A stretch of DNA of 64,000 bases from Pelagerythrobacter rhizovicinus. GTDB taxonomy: Bacteria > Pseudomonadota > Alphaproteobacteria > Sphingomonadales > Sphingomonadaceae. The notes under the pieces are model-generated. The model searched no databases, was not told the DNA's origin, and saw only the letters and a program-made list of their open reading frames with translations. The stretch lies in contig NZ_SDPV01000002.1 of assembly GCF_004135625.1 (NCBI RefSeq), positions 1,240,001-1,304,000 of the forward strand. Direction: 5' to 3'. Within the stretch, counting starts at the first letter, position 1. Every line of letters starts with the position of its first letter. The position numbers and the translations under genes are program-made. Below are positions 9,249-18,829 of the stretch, piece after piece.

Positions 9249-9923
9249 TTGAACAATCATCGTAGTAATCGCCGCCGCGGCCGCGGCAATCGCCCGCAGG
9301 GCGGCGGCAACCAGGCAAACCGGATCGATAGCAGGGCCCGCGGCAACGCGCCCCAGTTGCTCGACAAGTACAAGAAGCTGGCGCAGGACGCCCAGCACAA
9401 TGGCGACCGCGTGCAGGCGGAATACTACCTGCAGTTCGCCGATCACTACTTCCGCGTCATCGCCGACAACAAGGCACGCCAGGACGAGCAGCGCGGCAAG
9501 CGCTACGAGGAGCGCGATCAGGACGACGAGGACGGAGACGAGGACGAGGGCGAAAGCCGTCGCCGTCAGCCGCGCAGCACGCGCAGCCGCCGCGACGATG
9601 CGAACGGCCGCGCGGATGCCGGCGATCGCGACGACGGCGAGGCGGGCGAAGGCGAGGGTTCCGAGTTCGAACCTGCCGAGAACCCGTTCAAGCGCACAGG
9701 CAAGCCGCGGAGCGAAGGGCGACGGACGCGCAAGGCGCGCAGCGAATCGCCTGCAACGGACGATGGCGAGATCGACGCCTCGGCCCTTCCTCCCGCGATC
9801 GGCGACAAGACCGAAGGCGAGCCGCCGAAGAAGAAGCGTGTCTCGCGTGCTCGCAAGACCGCGGAACCTGCCGAGGCGGCCGACGCCGCCGACGGGGGCG
9901 AAACGGTGCAGGCGGTCGGCTGA
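9249..9923 (+). CDS. DUF4167 domain protein
   Basis: A 224-residue protein of unknown molecular function, widespread in Alphaproteobacteria. The N-terminal 80 residues form the DUF4167 domain: a basic NNHRSNRRRGRGNRPQ stretch followed by LLDKYKKLAQDAQHNGDRVQ and AEYYLQFADHYFRVI. The rest is low-complexity, alternating acidic (DDEDGDEDEGESRRR) and basic (KKKRVSRARK) segments, and looks disordered and possibly nucleic-acid-binding (inference). Translation starts at TTG 9249, supported by a GAGGAAGAG ribosome-binding site 8-16 bases upstream. It sits 203 bp after prmC, and lnt begins 39 bp later. Confidence 0.85.
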   Translation: MNNHRSNRRRGRGNRPQGGGNQANRIDSRARGNAPQLLDKYKKLAQDAQHNGDRVQAEYYLQFADHYFRVIADNKARQDEQRGKRYEERDQDDEDGDEDEGESRRRQPRSTRSRRDDANGRADAGDRDDGEAGEGEGSEFEPAENPFKRTGKPRSEGRRTRKARSESPATDDGEIDASALPPAIGDKTEGEPPKKKRVSRARKTAEPAEAADAADGGETVQAVG

Positions 9924-9962
9924 TCTCGGCCAGCGGGAAGCGATAGTCGGGGCGGTGCGGGC

Positions 9963-11546
9963 ATGAGCCGTATGGGCCGGATCGGCAATTGGTTCACCGC
10001 GCATCCCGGTCTGTCCGCGGCGCTGTGTGGGCTGCCCGCTGCGACGGGTTTCCCGCCGCTCCACCTCTGGCCGCTGGCGCTGCTCGCGATCGGCGGTTTC
10101 GCCATGCTCGCGCTGGCGGCGCCGACCTGGCGCGCGGCCCTCTTGCGCGGCTGGATTTTCGGCCTCGCGCACTTCACGCTCGCGAACAACTGGATCGCGA
10201 CGGCCTTCACCTATCAATCCGAGATGCCCGCCTGGCTCGGCTGGTTCGCCGTACCGCTGCTTGCGCTGTACCTCGCCATCTATCCGGCAGTCGCTGGGCT
10301 GACCGTCTGGTGGCTCGGCCGCCGCCTCGGCGCGGGCGCCGCGGCCTGCCTGCTCGGCGGCGCATGGACGATCTCCGAATGGCTGCGGAGCTGGGTCTTC
10401 ACCGGCTTTGCCTGGGATCCGCTGGGGCTGATTTTTCTGGGCCCGTTCGACCGGCCGGGGCTCGCCGCGCTGCTGCCGTGGACGGGGACCTACGCGCTGT
10501 CGGGCCTCGCCGCGCTGATCGGGTTCCTCCTGGTCGTGCTGCTGCGCGAGCGGCGTTGGGTGCCTTTCGGGGCGGTTTCGGGGCTTCTCGTGATCGGCAT
10601 GTACTGGCCCGCGCCGCCGGCCGAGCAAGGCACACTGCGCTACACCCTGATCCAGCCCGACATTCGCCAGCAGGACCTCGACAACCCCGCCAAGTTCGAA
10701 GAGCAGTTCGCGCGCATTGCCAGCCTCACTGCGCCCCGTGCGCCGGGACAGGAAGGCGAGCGGCGGCTGGTGCTGTGGCCCGAATCGGGCGTGCCCGACT
10801 ACCTGCGGGACGGCTATCCTCAGCGCTATTACGATCAGATGACCGCCGCGGGCGATCCGGCTTATGCTCGCTGGCGGATCGGCCGGGTGATCGGCGAGGG
10901 CGGCATGCTGCTGACCGGCGCGGTCGATCTGGAGATCGTCGACGGCCGCGCCGCGGGCGCACGCAACGCGGTGACGGCGATCGACGCAGAGGGGCAGATC
11001 GTGGGCGGCTACGACAAGGCGCATCTCGTGCCGTTCGGAGAGTACCTGGCGCTGCGCTGGCTGCTCGAGCCGCTCGGCGCGACGCGGCTGGTGGCAGGGA
11101 CGATCGACTTCTGGCCCGGGCCGGGGCCGCGCACGCTCGACCTCGGCGAATGGGGCCGGGCGGGTATCCAGATCTGCTACGAGATCGTGTTCTCCGGCCA
11201 GGTTGTCGATCGCGGCGATCGGCCCGATTACATCTTCAATCCGTCGAACGACGGCTGGTTCGGCGCCTGGGGCCCTCCGCAGCACCTCGCCCAGGCCCGC
11301 ATGCGCGCGATCGAGGAGGGGCTGCCCGTGCTGCGCTCCACCACCACCGGGATCAGCGCGGTGATCGACGCGCGCGGCGTTGTCCGCCAGCACATCGGCA
11401 TGCGACAGGCCGACCGGATCGACGGCGTGATTCCGCCGGCTTTCGCGCCGACCTGGTTTGCGCAGCTCGGCAACTGCCTCCCGCTCGGCTGGGCCGTGCT
11501 GTTGATCGCCGGATCGCTGGTTGCCACGCGGCTGCGGCGCGGCTAG
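9963..11546 (+). CDS. lnt: Apolipoprotein N-acyltransferase
   Basis: Adds the third acyl chain to the N-terminal cysteine of outer-membrane lipoproteins; integral inner-membrane enzyme with a periplasmic nitrilase-like domain. The 527-residue protein has six or so N-terminal helices (to about residue 215), then the carbon-nitrogen hydrolase domain with the catalytic triad Glu274 ([10 protein letters not shown]), Lys352 ([13 protein letters not shown]) and Cys405 ([10 protein letters not shown]). NPSNDGWFG follows, and a C-terminal helix closes the protein. Several predicted lipoproteins in this window are candidate substrates. metK lies 48 bp downstream. Confidence 0.96.
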   Translation: MSRMGRIGNWFTAHPGLSAALCGLPAATGFPPLHLWPLALLAIGGFAMLALAAPTWRAALLRGWIFGLAHFTLANNWIATAFTYQSEMPAWLGWFAVPLLALYLAIYPAVAGLTVWWLGRRLGAGAAACLLGGAWTISEWLRSWVFTGFAWDPLGLIFLGPFDRPGLAALLPWTGTYALSGLAALIGFLLVVLLRERRWVPFGAVSGLLVIGMYWPAPPAEQGTLRYTLIQPDIRQQDLDNPAKFEEQFARIASLTAPRAPGQEGERRLVLWPESGVPDYLRDGYPQRYYDQMTAAGDPAYARWRIGRVIGEGGMLLTGAVDLEIVDGRAAGARNAVTAIDAEGQIVGGYDKAHLVPFGEYLALRWLLEPLGATRLVAGTIDFWPGPGPRTLDLGEWGRAGIQICYEIVFSGQVVDRGDRPDYIFNPSNDGWFGAWGPPQHLAQARMRAIEEGLPVLRSTTTGISAVIDARGVVRQHIGMRQADRIDGVIPPAFAPTWFAQLGNCLPLGWAVLLIAGSLVATRLRRG

Positions 11547-11561
11547 GACGCTGCTTCGGAC

Positions 11562-11577
11562 ATAAAGTTATCTTTAT
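11562..11577. promoter_or_regulatory. ATAAAG-N4-CTTTAT palindrome before metK (candidate SAM/SAH-responsive operator)
   Basis: ATAAAGTTATCTTTAT is a 16-base near-perfect palindrome (one mismatched central pair) in the 47-base lnt-metK spacer, ending 16 bases before the metK ATG. Its sequence and position recall operators of ArsR-family methionine-cycle regulators (SahR/SamR type) described in Proteobacteria; this is from memory and not searched. The spacer is too short for most known SAM riboswitch classes. No regulator gene is adjacent. Confidence 0.5.
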
Positions 11578-11593
11578 ATCGGAAATTTCGCCC

Positions 11594-12802
11594 ATGCGCA
11601 GCACTTATCTCTTCACTTCCGAAAGCGTTTCCGAGGGACACCCCGACAAGGTTTCGGACCAGATCTCCGACGCAATCGTCGACCTGCTCCTGGCGAAGGA
11701 CCCGGAAGCGCGCGTGGCGTGCGAGACGCTGACGACGACGCAGCGCGTCGTGCTGGCAGGCGAGCTCCGCTGCAAGGGCGTTTACGAAAGCGGCCGATGG
11801 ATCGATGGTGCGCTCGCGGAGATCGAGAGCACGGTGCGCAATACGGTGCGCGAGATCGGCTACGAGCAGGACGGCTTCCACTGGGAGACGCTGACTTTCG
11901 AAAACCATCTGCACGGGCAGAGCGCACATATCGCACAAGGGGTCGATGCCAGCGGCAACAAGGATGAAGGCGCCGGCGACCAGGGTATCATGTTCGGCTT
12001 CGCCTGTGACGAGACGCCCGACCTGATGCCGGCGGCGATCGACTACAGCCACAAGATCCTCCAGCGGCTGGCCGCGGACCGCAAGAGCGGCGCGGCACCG
12101 TTTCTCGAGCCCGACGCCAAGAGCCAGGTCACGCTGCGTTACCGCGACGGCAAACCCGAAGCGGCCACCGCGATCGTGGTTTCGACCCAGCACGCCGAAG
12201 GCTACGACGAGGGCGAGAAGGAAGCCGAGCTCAAGGCCCATGTGAAGCAGGTCGTCGGCGAGATTCTTCCGGAAGGGTTCCTGTCCGACGAGACCAAGTG
12301 GCATATCAACCCGACCGGCACGTTCGTGATCGGCGGGCCCGACGGCGACGCCGGCCTGACGGGCCGCAAGATCATCGTCGACACCTACGGCGGGGCGGCC
12401 CCGCACGGCGGCGGGGCATTCAGCGGCAAGGATCCGACCAAGGTCGACCGCTCGGCCGCCTACATCAGCCGCTATCTTGCCAAGAACATCGTCGCGGCTG
12501 GCCTCGCGCGGCGCTGCACGATCCAGCTCGCCTATGCGATCGGCGTGTCCGAGCCGCTGTCGCTCTACGTCGACACGCACGGCACGGGCACGGTCGCGGA
12601 CGACCGCATCGAGGATGCGATCCGCGGGATCGACAAGCTGGGGGGCCTGACTCCGCGCGCGATACGCACGCACCTGGGGCTCAACAAGCCGATCTATCGC
12701 AAGAGCGCCGCCTACGGCCATTTCGGCCGCGCGGCCGAGGGCGACCACTTCCCGTGGGAGCGCACCGACCTCGTTGCCGACCTCAAGGCTGCGCTAGGCT
12801 GA
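11594..12802 (+). CDS. metK: S-adenosylmethionine synthase
   Basis: Makes SAM from methionine and ATP. The 402-residue protein begins [20 protein letters not shown], which carries the ATP-binding [16 protein letters not shown]. It contains the hexapeptide region [16 protein letters not shown] and the phosphate-loop motif [16 protein letters not shown], and shows normal family spacing. The ATG at 11594 is chosen because the conserved start follows directly; the longer reading frame from upstream is the lnt gene's shadow. A palindrome at 11562-11577 lies in the presumed promoter region. SAM supplies prmC, ubiG and the methyltransferase encoded at 29.2-31.1 kb in this window. Confidence 0.97.
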   Translation: MRSTYLFTSESVSEGHPDKVSDQISDAIVDLLLAKDPEARVACETLTTTQRVVLAGELRCKGVYESGRWIDGALAEIESTVRNTVREIGYEQDGFHWETLTFENHLHGQSAHIAQGVDASGNKDEGAGDQGIMFGFACDETPDLMPAAIDYSHKILQRLAADRKSGAAPFLEPDAKSQVTLRYRDGKPEAATAIVVSTQHAEGYDEGEKEAELKAHVKQVVGEILPEGFLSDETKWHINPTGTFVIGGPDGDAGLTGRKIIVDTYGGAAPHGGGAFSGKDPTKVDRSAAYISRYLAKNIVAAGLARRCTIQLAYAIGVSEPLSLYVDTHGTGTVADDRIEDAIRGIDKLGGLTPRAIRTHLGLNKPIYRKSAAYGHFGRAAEGDHFPWERTDLVADLKAALG

Positions 12803-13945
12803 CTGGTCGCGCCAGCCCCTGTCCGCGCGGTGTTCGCCATGGCGCGGGGAAGGGCGATCGAGCGCGAGCTCCGCATCCGAGAAGCAGAACGGGCTGCGCA
12901 GACCGGGAATGCCGCCGGGCGCGATCGCCATGCCGCGCGCCTTCACTTGCGGATCGGCGAACGTGGCTACGCAGTCATTGATCGGGCCAGCCGGCACGCC
13001 GGCCTCGCGGCAGGCGGCGAGCAGGTCCTCGTTCGGCCACTTGCGCACTTCCCGCACGATCTCGCTTTCCATCCATTCGCGGTTGGCAATCCGCCCTGCA
13101 TTGTCGGCCAGGCGGGGGTCGTGGGCCATGTCGTCGCGCCCGAGCGCGCGCATCAGCGCCTTGAATAGCTTGTCGTTCGCCGGCGCGAGGATCACCTCGC
13201 CGTCCGCCGTCCGGTAGACCCCGTAAGGGACGACTTGCGCGTGCGCGTTGCCCATGCGCGGCGGGCTCGTGCCACTTGCGAAAAAGCTCATTGCCTGGTT
13301 GGCGAGCAGCGAGACCGAGCAATCGAGCAGTGCCATGTCGATGTGCTGCCCCTTGCCGGTCCGCTCGCGCATCATGAGCGCGGCCTGGATCGCGATGACC
13401 GAATAGAGCCCGCAGGTCAGGTCGGAGATCGACACGCCCATCTTCATCGGCGCGCCGCCGGGCTCCCCGGTGATCGCCATCAGGCCGCTCATGCCCTGGA
13501 TCACGAAGTCGTAGCCCGGCTCCTCGCGCCGCGGACCGTCCTGTCCGAAGCCGGTGATGGAGCAATAGACGACGCGCGGGTTGGCCTGCGCCACGGCGGC
13601 ATAATCGAGGCCGAAGCGCTCCAGCGTGCCCGCCTTGAAATTCTCGATCACCACGTCCGCCCCGGCGCAGAGCGCGGCGACCATCGCGCGGTCCTCCGCC
13701 TTGCCGAAGTCCGCGACGACCGAGCGCTTCCCGCGATTGCAGGCGTGGTAATACGCGGCCGCGGTTTCGCCTCGGTGCTCGATCCACGGCGGTCCCCACC
13801 GGCGCGTGCCGTCGCCCTCGGGGCTTTCGATCTTGATCACATCGGCGCCGAGATCAGCGAGCGTCTGCCCGGCGAACGGGCCCGCGAGGACGCGGGCCAG
13901 CTCAACCACCCGCAGGCCGGCGAGCGGCGTGTCCGGTCCGCTCAT
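12794..13945 (-). CDS. CaiB/BaiF family CoA-transferase
   Basis: Class III CoA-transferase moving CoA between acyl acids through an aspartyl-CoA anhydride. The 383-residue protein has the family N-terminus ([37 protein letters not shown]), [17 protein letters not shown], and the probable catalytic Asp175 in [13 protein letters not shown]. The substrate cannot be read from sequence; a role in acyl-CoA turnover is plausible because 3-oxoacid CoA-transferase genes lie just upstream on the same strand (7-bp gap). The ATG at 13945 ([10 protein letters not shown]) is the first that gives the conserved N-terminus. The 3' end overlaps the end of metK by nine bases in a convergent arrangement. Confidence 0.9.
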   Translation of the reverse strand: MSGPDTPLAGLRVVELARVLAGPFAGQTLADLGADVIKIESPEGDGTRRWGPPWIEHRGETAAAYYHACNRGKRSVVADFGKAEDRAMVAALCAGADVVIENFKAGTLERFGLDYAAVAQANPRVVYCSITGFGQDGPRREEPGYDFVIQGMSGLMAITGEPGGAPMKMGVSISDLTCGLYSVIAIQAALMMRERTGKGQHIDMALLDCSVSLLANQAMSFFASGTSPPRMGNAHAQVVPYGVYRTADGEVILAPANDKLFKALMRALGRDDMAHDPRLADNAGRIANREWMESEIVREVRKWPNEDLLAACREAGVPAGPINDCVATFADPQVKARGMAIAPGGIPGLRSPFCFSDAELALDRPSPRHGEHRADRGWRDQSA

Positions 13946-13952
13946 CGCGCGC

Positions 13953-14588
13953 TCAGCGGACGTAGTTCGCCGTCGTCTTCTCGGCGACTTCCTCGGCGCT
14001 GACGCCCGGTGCCAGCTCAATCAGCTTGAACGGACTGTCGTGGTCGGGGCGCTGGAACACGGCGAGGTCGGTCACGATCATGTCGACCACGTTGGTGCCA
14101 GTCAGGGGCAGGGTGCACTGGGGGATGAACTTGGGGCTGCCGTCCTTGGCGGTGTGCTCCATCACGACGATGATCTTCTTCACGCCGGCGACGAGGTCCA
14201 TTGCGCCACCCATGCCCTTGATCATCTTGCCGGGGATCATCCAGTTGGCGATGTCGCCGTTCTCGGCCACTTCCATCGCGCCGAGCACGGTCAGGTCGAT
14301 ATGCCCGCCGCGGATCATGGCGAAGCTCGCTGCGCTGTCGAAATAGGCGCTGTGCGGCAGTTCGCTGATGGTCTGCTTGCCGGCATTGATCAGGTCGGCG
14401 TCGACCTCGCCCTCGTAAGGGAAGGGGCCGATGCCGAGCATGCCGTTCTCGCTCTGCAGCGTGACGTGCATGCCGGCCGGGATATGGTTCGCCACCAGCG
14501 TCGGGATGCCGATGCCGAGATTCACGTAGTATCCGTCTTGCAGCTCCTGCGCCGCGCGCGCGGCCATCTGGTTGCGGTCCCAGGGCAT
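13953..14588 (-). CDS. scoB: 3-oxoacid CoA-transferase subunit B
   Basis: Beta subunit of a heteromeric class I CoA-transferase (succinyl-CoA:3-ketoacid or acetoacetyl-CoA type), used in ketone-body and acetoacetate metabolism. The 211-residue protein has the characteristic [18 protein letters not shown] and the catalytic Glu47 in [32 protein letters not shown] and the C-terminal EKTTANYVR are also typical. The ATG at 14588 lies two bases beyond the stop of the HAD-like lipoprotein gene that separates it from subunit A. Confidence 0.93.
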   Translation of the reverse strand: MPWDRNQMAARAAQELQDGYYVNLGIGIPTLVANHIPAGMHVTLQSENGMLGIGPFPYEGEVDADLINAGKQTISELPHSAYFDSAASFAMIRGGHIDLTVLGAMEVAENGDIANWMIPGKMIKGMGGAMDLVAGVKKIIVVMEHTAKDGSPKFIPQCTLPLTGTNVVDMIVTDLAVFQRPDHDSPFKLIELAPGVSAEEVAEKTTANYVR

Positions 14589-14590
14589 GG

Positions 14591-15370
14591 TCAGCTTTCC
14601 TTGGTGTTGAGAAGTGTGGGGACGAGGAACCAGCCATTGCCGATGAGCGCCTCGAGCGCGGAGGCGGCGGCAGGGTCCTTGAGGTAGTCGAACAACTCGT
14701 CGAAATCCGCGCGCTCGTCGCCGAGGATGGCGACCAGGCAGTGGGTCTGCGACAGCTCCTGGCGGCGAAGCTGCTTGCGGTCCTCGGCCCGGCGCATGAG
14801 CAGGATGCCGTCGTCGGTCGTGGGATCGAGCCCTGTCTCGGTCAGGCGTCTGCGCAGCGTACCGGCTTCCGCCGCCGAGGCATCGCTGATCCAGAAGACG
14901 AACACGCCTTCCAGCCGCAGCGCGTGAAGGCCTTGTGCCAGCGCCGGATCGGACGGAAGCGCGGCGAAATCGCGGGCACCGGAAGCCGGGTCGAGGTCGA
15001 CCAGAACAGCGGAGGGACGAACCGAGCATTCCACCCTCTCGGGCTGCAGCGAGCCGGGCGTCGCAAGGATCGCCGAATGGCGCGGCTCGGCAACGGGGGC
15101 GAGCGCCGCCTGTTCGCGCGCATAGGTAAAAAAGGCATTGTACGCGCCGGCCTGGGCGAGGACTGGCGCGAAAGGCTCGCCTTCGGTCGCGATCGCGTCC
15201 GCCTGATCAGCTTCGCGCGCGCCTTCCGTCTCAGGTTCGTCGTCGTCCAGGGCCTCGTTCCGAAGGACGACGCCCCCGGCGGCCAGCGGAATCGCCGCGG
15301 CGACGCAGCCGCCGAGCACGAGGGCGAGCGCCGATGCCGCGAGGGCGGCCTGGAGCCGCCGCACGATCAT
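14591..15370 (-). CDS. HAD-like lipoprotein lying between the CoA-transferase subunit genes
   Basis: A 259-residue predicted lipoprotein: signal peptide with lipobox LGGC and acylated Cys22, then an acidic linker (about 40-65). The C-terminal part resembles the HAD acid phosphatases of subfamily IIIB: motif I AVLVDLDP (Asp125, Asp127), motif [10 protein letters not shown] (Ser162), and a basic motif followed by [15 protein letters not shown] (217-223 core). Motif I ends DLDP instead of the usual DLDET, so activity is uncertain. The ATG overlaps the subunit A stop (ATGA), and the subunit B start follows two bases after its own stop, so it is translationally embedded in the operon. The fold assignment is by motif reading only. 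Confidence 0.65.
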   Translation of the reverse strand: MIVRRLQAALAASALALVLGGCVAAAIPLAAGGVVLRNEALDDDEPETEGAREADQADAIATEGEPFAPVLAQAGAYNAFFTYAREQAALAPVAEPRHSAILATPGSLQPERVECSVRPSAVLVDLDPASGARDFAALPSDPALAQGLHALRLEGVFVFWISDASAAEAGTLRRRLTETGLDPTTDDGILLMRRAEDRKQLRRQELSQTHCLVAILGDERADFDELFDYLKDPAAASALEALIGNGWFLVPTLLNTKES

Positions 15371-16074
15371 GCAGCCTCGCGTTCCCGGACTGTGCGGAAC
15401 TCGATCTTCTTGTCGTAGGGCGCGCCGACGATCATCCGCTGGACGTAGACGCCGGGCAGGTGGATGCAGTCCGGATCGAGTGTGCCGGCCGGCACAACTT
15501 CCTCGACCTCGACCACGCACACTTTGCCGCACGTCGCGGCAGGCAGGTTGAAGTTGCGCGCCGTCTTCCGGAACATGAGATTGCCGGTCTCGTCGGCTTT
15601 CCATGCCTTGACGATCGAGAGGTCGGCGAAGATCCCACGCTCGAGGATGTAGTCTTCCCCGTCGAAGGTCTTCACTTCCTTCCCGTCGGCCACTTTCGTG
15701 CCGACGCCAGTCTTGGTGTAGAAGCCCGGAATGCCCGCGCCGCCGGCGCGCATGCGTTCGGCCAGGGTTCCCTGCGGGCAGAACTCGACCTCGAGCTCGC
15801 CGGCGAGGAACTGCCGTTCGAACTCCTTGTTCTCGCCGACATAGGAGGAGATCATCTTCTTCACCTGCCGCGTGCGCAGGAGCTTGCCGATCCCCTCGTT
15901 GTCGATGCCGGCATTGTTGCTGCAGAAGGTCAGCCCCGTGACCCCGCTATCGCGGATCGCGTCGATCAGGCGTTCGGGAATGCCGCACAGGCCGAAGCCC
16001 CCCGCGGCGATGAGCATGTCGTCCTTCAGCACCCCCTCGAGGGCGGCGACGGCATCGGGATAGAGCTTGTTCAT
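15367..16074 (-). CDS. scoA: 3-oxoacid CoA-transferase subunit A
   Basis: Alpha subunit of the class I CoA-transferase. The 235-residue protein starts MNKLYPDAVAALEGVLKDDM and carries the CoA-binding IAAGGFGLCGIPERLIDAI, followed by CSNNAGIDNEGIGKLL and FCPQGTLAERMRAGGAGIPG, all diagnostic of SCOT/AtoD-type A subunits. The ATG at 16074 is preferred over an upstream in-frame ATG at 16125 because conserved sequence begins here. It is the first gene of the minus-strand set scoA, lipoprotein, scoB, CaiB-type transferase. Its stop overlaps the next start by four bases. Confidence 0.94.
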   Translation of the reverse strand: MNKLYPDAVAALEGVLKDDMLIAAGGFGLCGIPERLIDAIRDSGVTGLTFCSNNAGIDNEGIGKLLRTRQVKKMISSYVGENKEFERQFLAGELEVEFCPQGTLAERMRAGGAGIPGFYTKTGVGTKVADGKEVKTFDGEDYILERGIFADLSIVKAWKADETGNLMFRKTARNFNLPAATCGKVCVVEVEEVVPAGTLDPDCIHLPGVYVQRMIVGAPYDKKIEFRTVREREAA

Positions 16075-16229
16075 CGGGCCTCCATATCGTGCCAAGCTGT
16101 TAGGCATAGCGCGATCTGCTGTCACCCCCGGTTACGCTGCATGTGCGATTCGTGCCGACGGCGGCGGTGGGGGTTCATGACGGGATCATGACAAAGAATG
16201 GAATGAAATCGAACAAGTTAGCGATAACA

Positions 16230-16363
16230 GTTGCATATTTTGCACTATGGAATGAGCTTTTCGCACTTGCACAAAAGTGTGCTGCAGTGCACATAGGGCA
16301 GGCCTTTACAGGCATCCTCTCCCAAGACTTTCAAGGCCCGGTCCTCGCGACCGGGCCTTTTTT
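16230..16363 (+). ncRNA. Candidate small RNA or leader RNA ending at a strong terminator
   Basis: The 410-base spacer between scoA and the Cdc48-like gene has no convincing gene. It includes an AT-rich tract (about 16187-16275, unlike its surroundings), a set of short TGCAC/GTGCA inverted repeats (16264-16292), a pyrimidine-rich loop (CATCCTCTCCC at 16313-16323) and then a perfect intrinsic terminator. A terminator 122 bases before the downstream ATG with no preceding plus-strand gene suggests a short independent transcript or an attenuated leader. The 5' end given is a guess; I cannot identify a promoter with confidence. Confidence 0.3.
16333..16363 (+). terminator. Rho-independent terminator upstream of the Cdc48-like gene
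   Basis: AAGGCCCGGTC and GACCGGGCCTT form a perfect 11-bp stem with a CTCGC loop, immediately followed by TTTT. On the plus strand it terminates something that begins after 16075; no annotated plus-strand gene precedes it. Confidence 0.85.
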
Positions 16364-16484
16364 CTTTGCAGCGCCCGGCGCCGTGCCCGGCAACCGATGG
16401 CCTGCTCGTTCATTTGACTCGCAGTGAACCGTTCCTAGCTAAGGGCGGTAACCTCATTGGACGAGAGCACGGAGAAATGGACGG

Positions 16485-18791
16485 ATGGCCGAACTCGACA
16501 CGGCGGTAGAGGATAAGGCGGTCCGGCTCCAGGTGGCGGCGGCTCGGCAGGAAGAAAGCGGAAGAGGGGTCGCGCGGCTGCCCCGCTCCGCCTTCCAGGC
16601 TCTCGGCATCACCGAGGGCGACGTGGTCGAGATTCACGGCAAGCGCATGACGGCGGCGATCGCCATGGCGGCCTACGACGAGGACCAGTCGCTCGACGTG
16701 GTCCGTCTCGACGGGCTCCAGCGCAACAACGCCGAGTGCGGGTCGGGCGAGCACGTGCGTGTGGAGGCCGCCGAATCGCGCCCTGCCTCGCGGGTGGTCT
16801 TCGCCCCCGCGAGCCGCGAGATGCGCCTCCAAGGGCCGACCCAGGCACTGAAGCGCAACTTCTTCCGCAAGCCGCTCGTCGCGGGCGATCTGGTCGCAAC
16901 CACGGGACAGCAGCCGGTCCAGAACATGCCGGCCGAGGTTCAGCGCATGTTCAACGCGCCGGCCTATGCGCTCACCCAGATTCGCCTGACGGTCGTGTCG
17001 ACGGCGCCCAAGGGCATCGTCCACATCGACGAGAACACCGAAGTCGAGCTGCGCGCCGAATTCGAAGAGGCGCCGACCGGGCGTGCGGTGGTCAATTACG
17101 ACGACGTCGGCGGCATGGACGACACGATCCAGCAGCTTCGCGAAATGGTCGAGCTGCCGCTGCGCTATCCGGAGCTGTTCACGCGGCTCGGCGTCGATCC
17201 GCCCAAGGGCGTGCTCCTCCACGGCCCGCCCGGCACCGGCAAGACCCGGCTGGCGCAGGCGGTCGCGAACGAGAGCGATGCGCAGTTCTTCACCATCAAC
17301 GGGCCGGAGATCATGGGCTCCGGCTACGGCGAGAGCGAGAAGCGCCTGCGCGAAGTGTTCGAGGAGGCGACCAAGCACGCGCCCGCGATCGTGTTCATCG
17401 ACGAGATCGATTCGATCGCGCCCAAGCGTGCGCAGGTCGCGGGCGAGGCGGAGAAGCGCCTCGTCGCGCAGCTCCTGACGCTGATGGACGGGCTCGAGGC
17501 GCGATCGAATCTCGTCGTTATCGCCGCGACCAACCGGCCAGATGCGGTCGATGAGGCGCTCCGGCGCCCCGGCCGCTTCGACCGCGAGATCGTGATCGGA
17601 GTGCCCGACGAGAAGGGCCGGCGCGAGATTCTCGCAATCCACACCCGCGGCATGCCGCTGGGCGACAGGGTCGACCTCGACGAGCTCGCGCGGGTGACGC
17701 ATGGCTTCGTCGGCGCCGATATCGCCGCACTCGCGCGCGAGGCGGCGATCGACGCGGTCCGCCGGATCATGCCCAAGCTCAACCTCGACGAACGCACGAT
17801 TCCCGCCGAGGTGCTCGACACCCTCTCGGTGACTCGCGAGGACTTCCTGTCGGCGCTCAAGCGCGTGCAGCCCTCGGCCATGCGCGAGGTCATGGTCCAG
17901 GTGCCCCGCGTCGGCTGGGACGACATCGGCGGCGTCGACGACGCGATCGGTACGCTCAGGGAGGGCATCGAGCTACCCCTCAAGAATCCCGACGCATTCC
18001 GTCGTCTGGGCATCCGCCCGGCCAAGGGCTTCCTGCTCTACGGCCCGCCGGGAACGGGCAAGACGCTGCTCGCCAAGGCGGTTGCCAAGGAGGCCGAGGC
18101 CAACTTCATCTCGATGAAGAGTTCCGACCTCCTCTCCAAGTGGTACGGCGAGAGCGAGCAGCAGATCGCCCGCATGTTCGCCCGCGCCCGGGCCGTGGCT
18201 CCCTGCGTGATCTTCATCGACGAGATCGACAGTCTCGTGCCTGCGCGCGGCTCCGGCCAGGGCGAGCCGCAAGTCACGGGCCGCGTGGTCAACACGATCC
18301 TGGCCGAAATGGACGGGCTGGAGGAACTGCAGTCGGTCGTGGTGATCGGCGCGACCAACCGGCCCACGCTGGTCGACCCCGCGCTGCTACGGCCCGGGCG
18401 GTTCGACGAGCTCGTCTACGTCGGCACGCCCGATCAGAAGGGACGCGCGCAGATCCTCGGCATCCACACCGCCGACATGCCGCTTGCAGGCGACGTCGAC
18501 CTCGCCGGTCTGGCTGCCGAGACCAACCGCTTCACCGGCGCGGATCTGGAAGACGTCGTGCGCCGCGCCGGTCTCAACGCGCTGCGCCGTGTGGGCGGGG
18601 ACGTGGAACAAGTCTCCGCCGCCGACTTCGCCGAAGCGCTCAAGGACTCGCGCGCAACCGTCACCGAGGCGATGGAGGTTGAGTACCGGAAAATGCGCGG
18701 CGAGCTGAAGAAGCGCGCGGCCGAGGCGATGCCGATCGGCTTCATCAGCGAAGGCATGGTCGAATCGACCCGCGAGAAGAAGCACGGGTAA
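16485..18791 (+). CDS. Cdc48/p97-like tandem AAA+ ATPase
   Basis: A 768-residue protein with the full Cdc48 layout: N-terminal double-psi-barrel-like domain (about 10-195), D1 with Walker A GPPGTGKT (247-254) and Walker B IVFIDEIDSIAPKR, and D2 with Walker A at 520-527 and Walker B VIFIDEIDSLVPAR. Both sensor regions (ATNRPDAVDEALRRPGRFD, ATNRPTLVDPALLRPGRFD) are intact. Cdc48 unfolds protein substrates in eukaryotes and archaea; the bacterial role is not well defined. The C-terminus (STREKKHG) lacks the archaeal HbYX proteasome-docking motif. The ATG at 16485 follows a GGAG. No protease or ubiquitin-like gene lies nearby; the convergent neighbour is a MscS channel. Confidence 0.9.
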   Translation: MAELDTAVEDKAVRLQVAAARQEESGRGVARLPRSAFQALGITEGDVVEIHGKRMTAAIAMAAYDEDQSLDVVRLDGLQRNNAECGSGEHVRVEAAESRPASRVVFAPASREMRLQGPTQALKRNFFRKPLVAGDLVATTGQQPVQNMPAEVQRMFNAPAYALTQIRLTVVSTAPKGIVHIDENTEVELRAEFEEAPTGRAVVNYDDVGGMDDTIQQLREMVELPLRYPELFTRLGVDPPKGVLLHGPPGTGKTRLAQAVANESDAQFFTINGPEIMGSGYGESEKRLREVFEEATKHAPAIVFIDEIDSIAPKRAQVAGEAEKRLVAQLLTLMDGLEARSNLVVIAATNRPDAVDEALRRPGRFDREIVIGVPDEKGRREILAIHTRGMPLGDRVDLDELARVTHGFVGADIAALAREAAIDAVRRIMPKLNLDERTIPAEVLDTLSVTREDFLSALKRVQPSAMREVMVQVPRVGWDDIGGVDDAIGTLREGIELPLKNPDAFRRLGIRPAKGFLLYGPPGTGKTLLAKAVAKEAEANFISMKSSDLLSKWYGESEQQIARMFARARAVAPCVIFIDEIDSLVPARGSGQGEPQVTGRVVNTILAEMDGLEELQSVVVIGATNRPTLVDPALLRPGRFDELVYVGTPDQKGRAQILGIHTADMPLAGDVDLAGLAAETNRFTGADLEDVVRRAGLNALRRVGGDVEQVSAADFAEALKDSRATVTEAMEVEYRKMRGELKKRAAEAMPIGFISEGMVESTREKKHG

Positions 18792-18829
18792 CGCGGCGCT
18801 CCCCTCCCTGGAGAGGAGGGGCGACCGGC

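Noticed and set aside
16143-16427. 94-residue frame in the scoA-Cdc48 spacer
   Set aside because: No ribosome-binding site, runs through the terminator hairpin, and has no recognisable features. The region is better read as a leader or small RNA.
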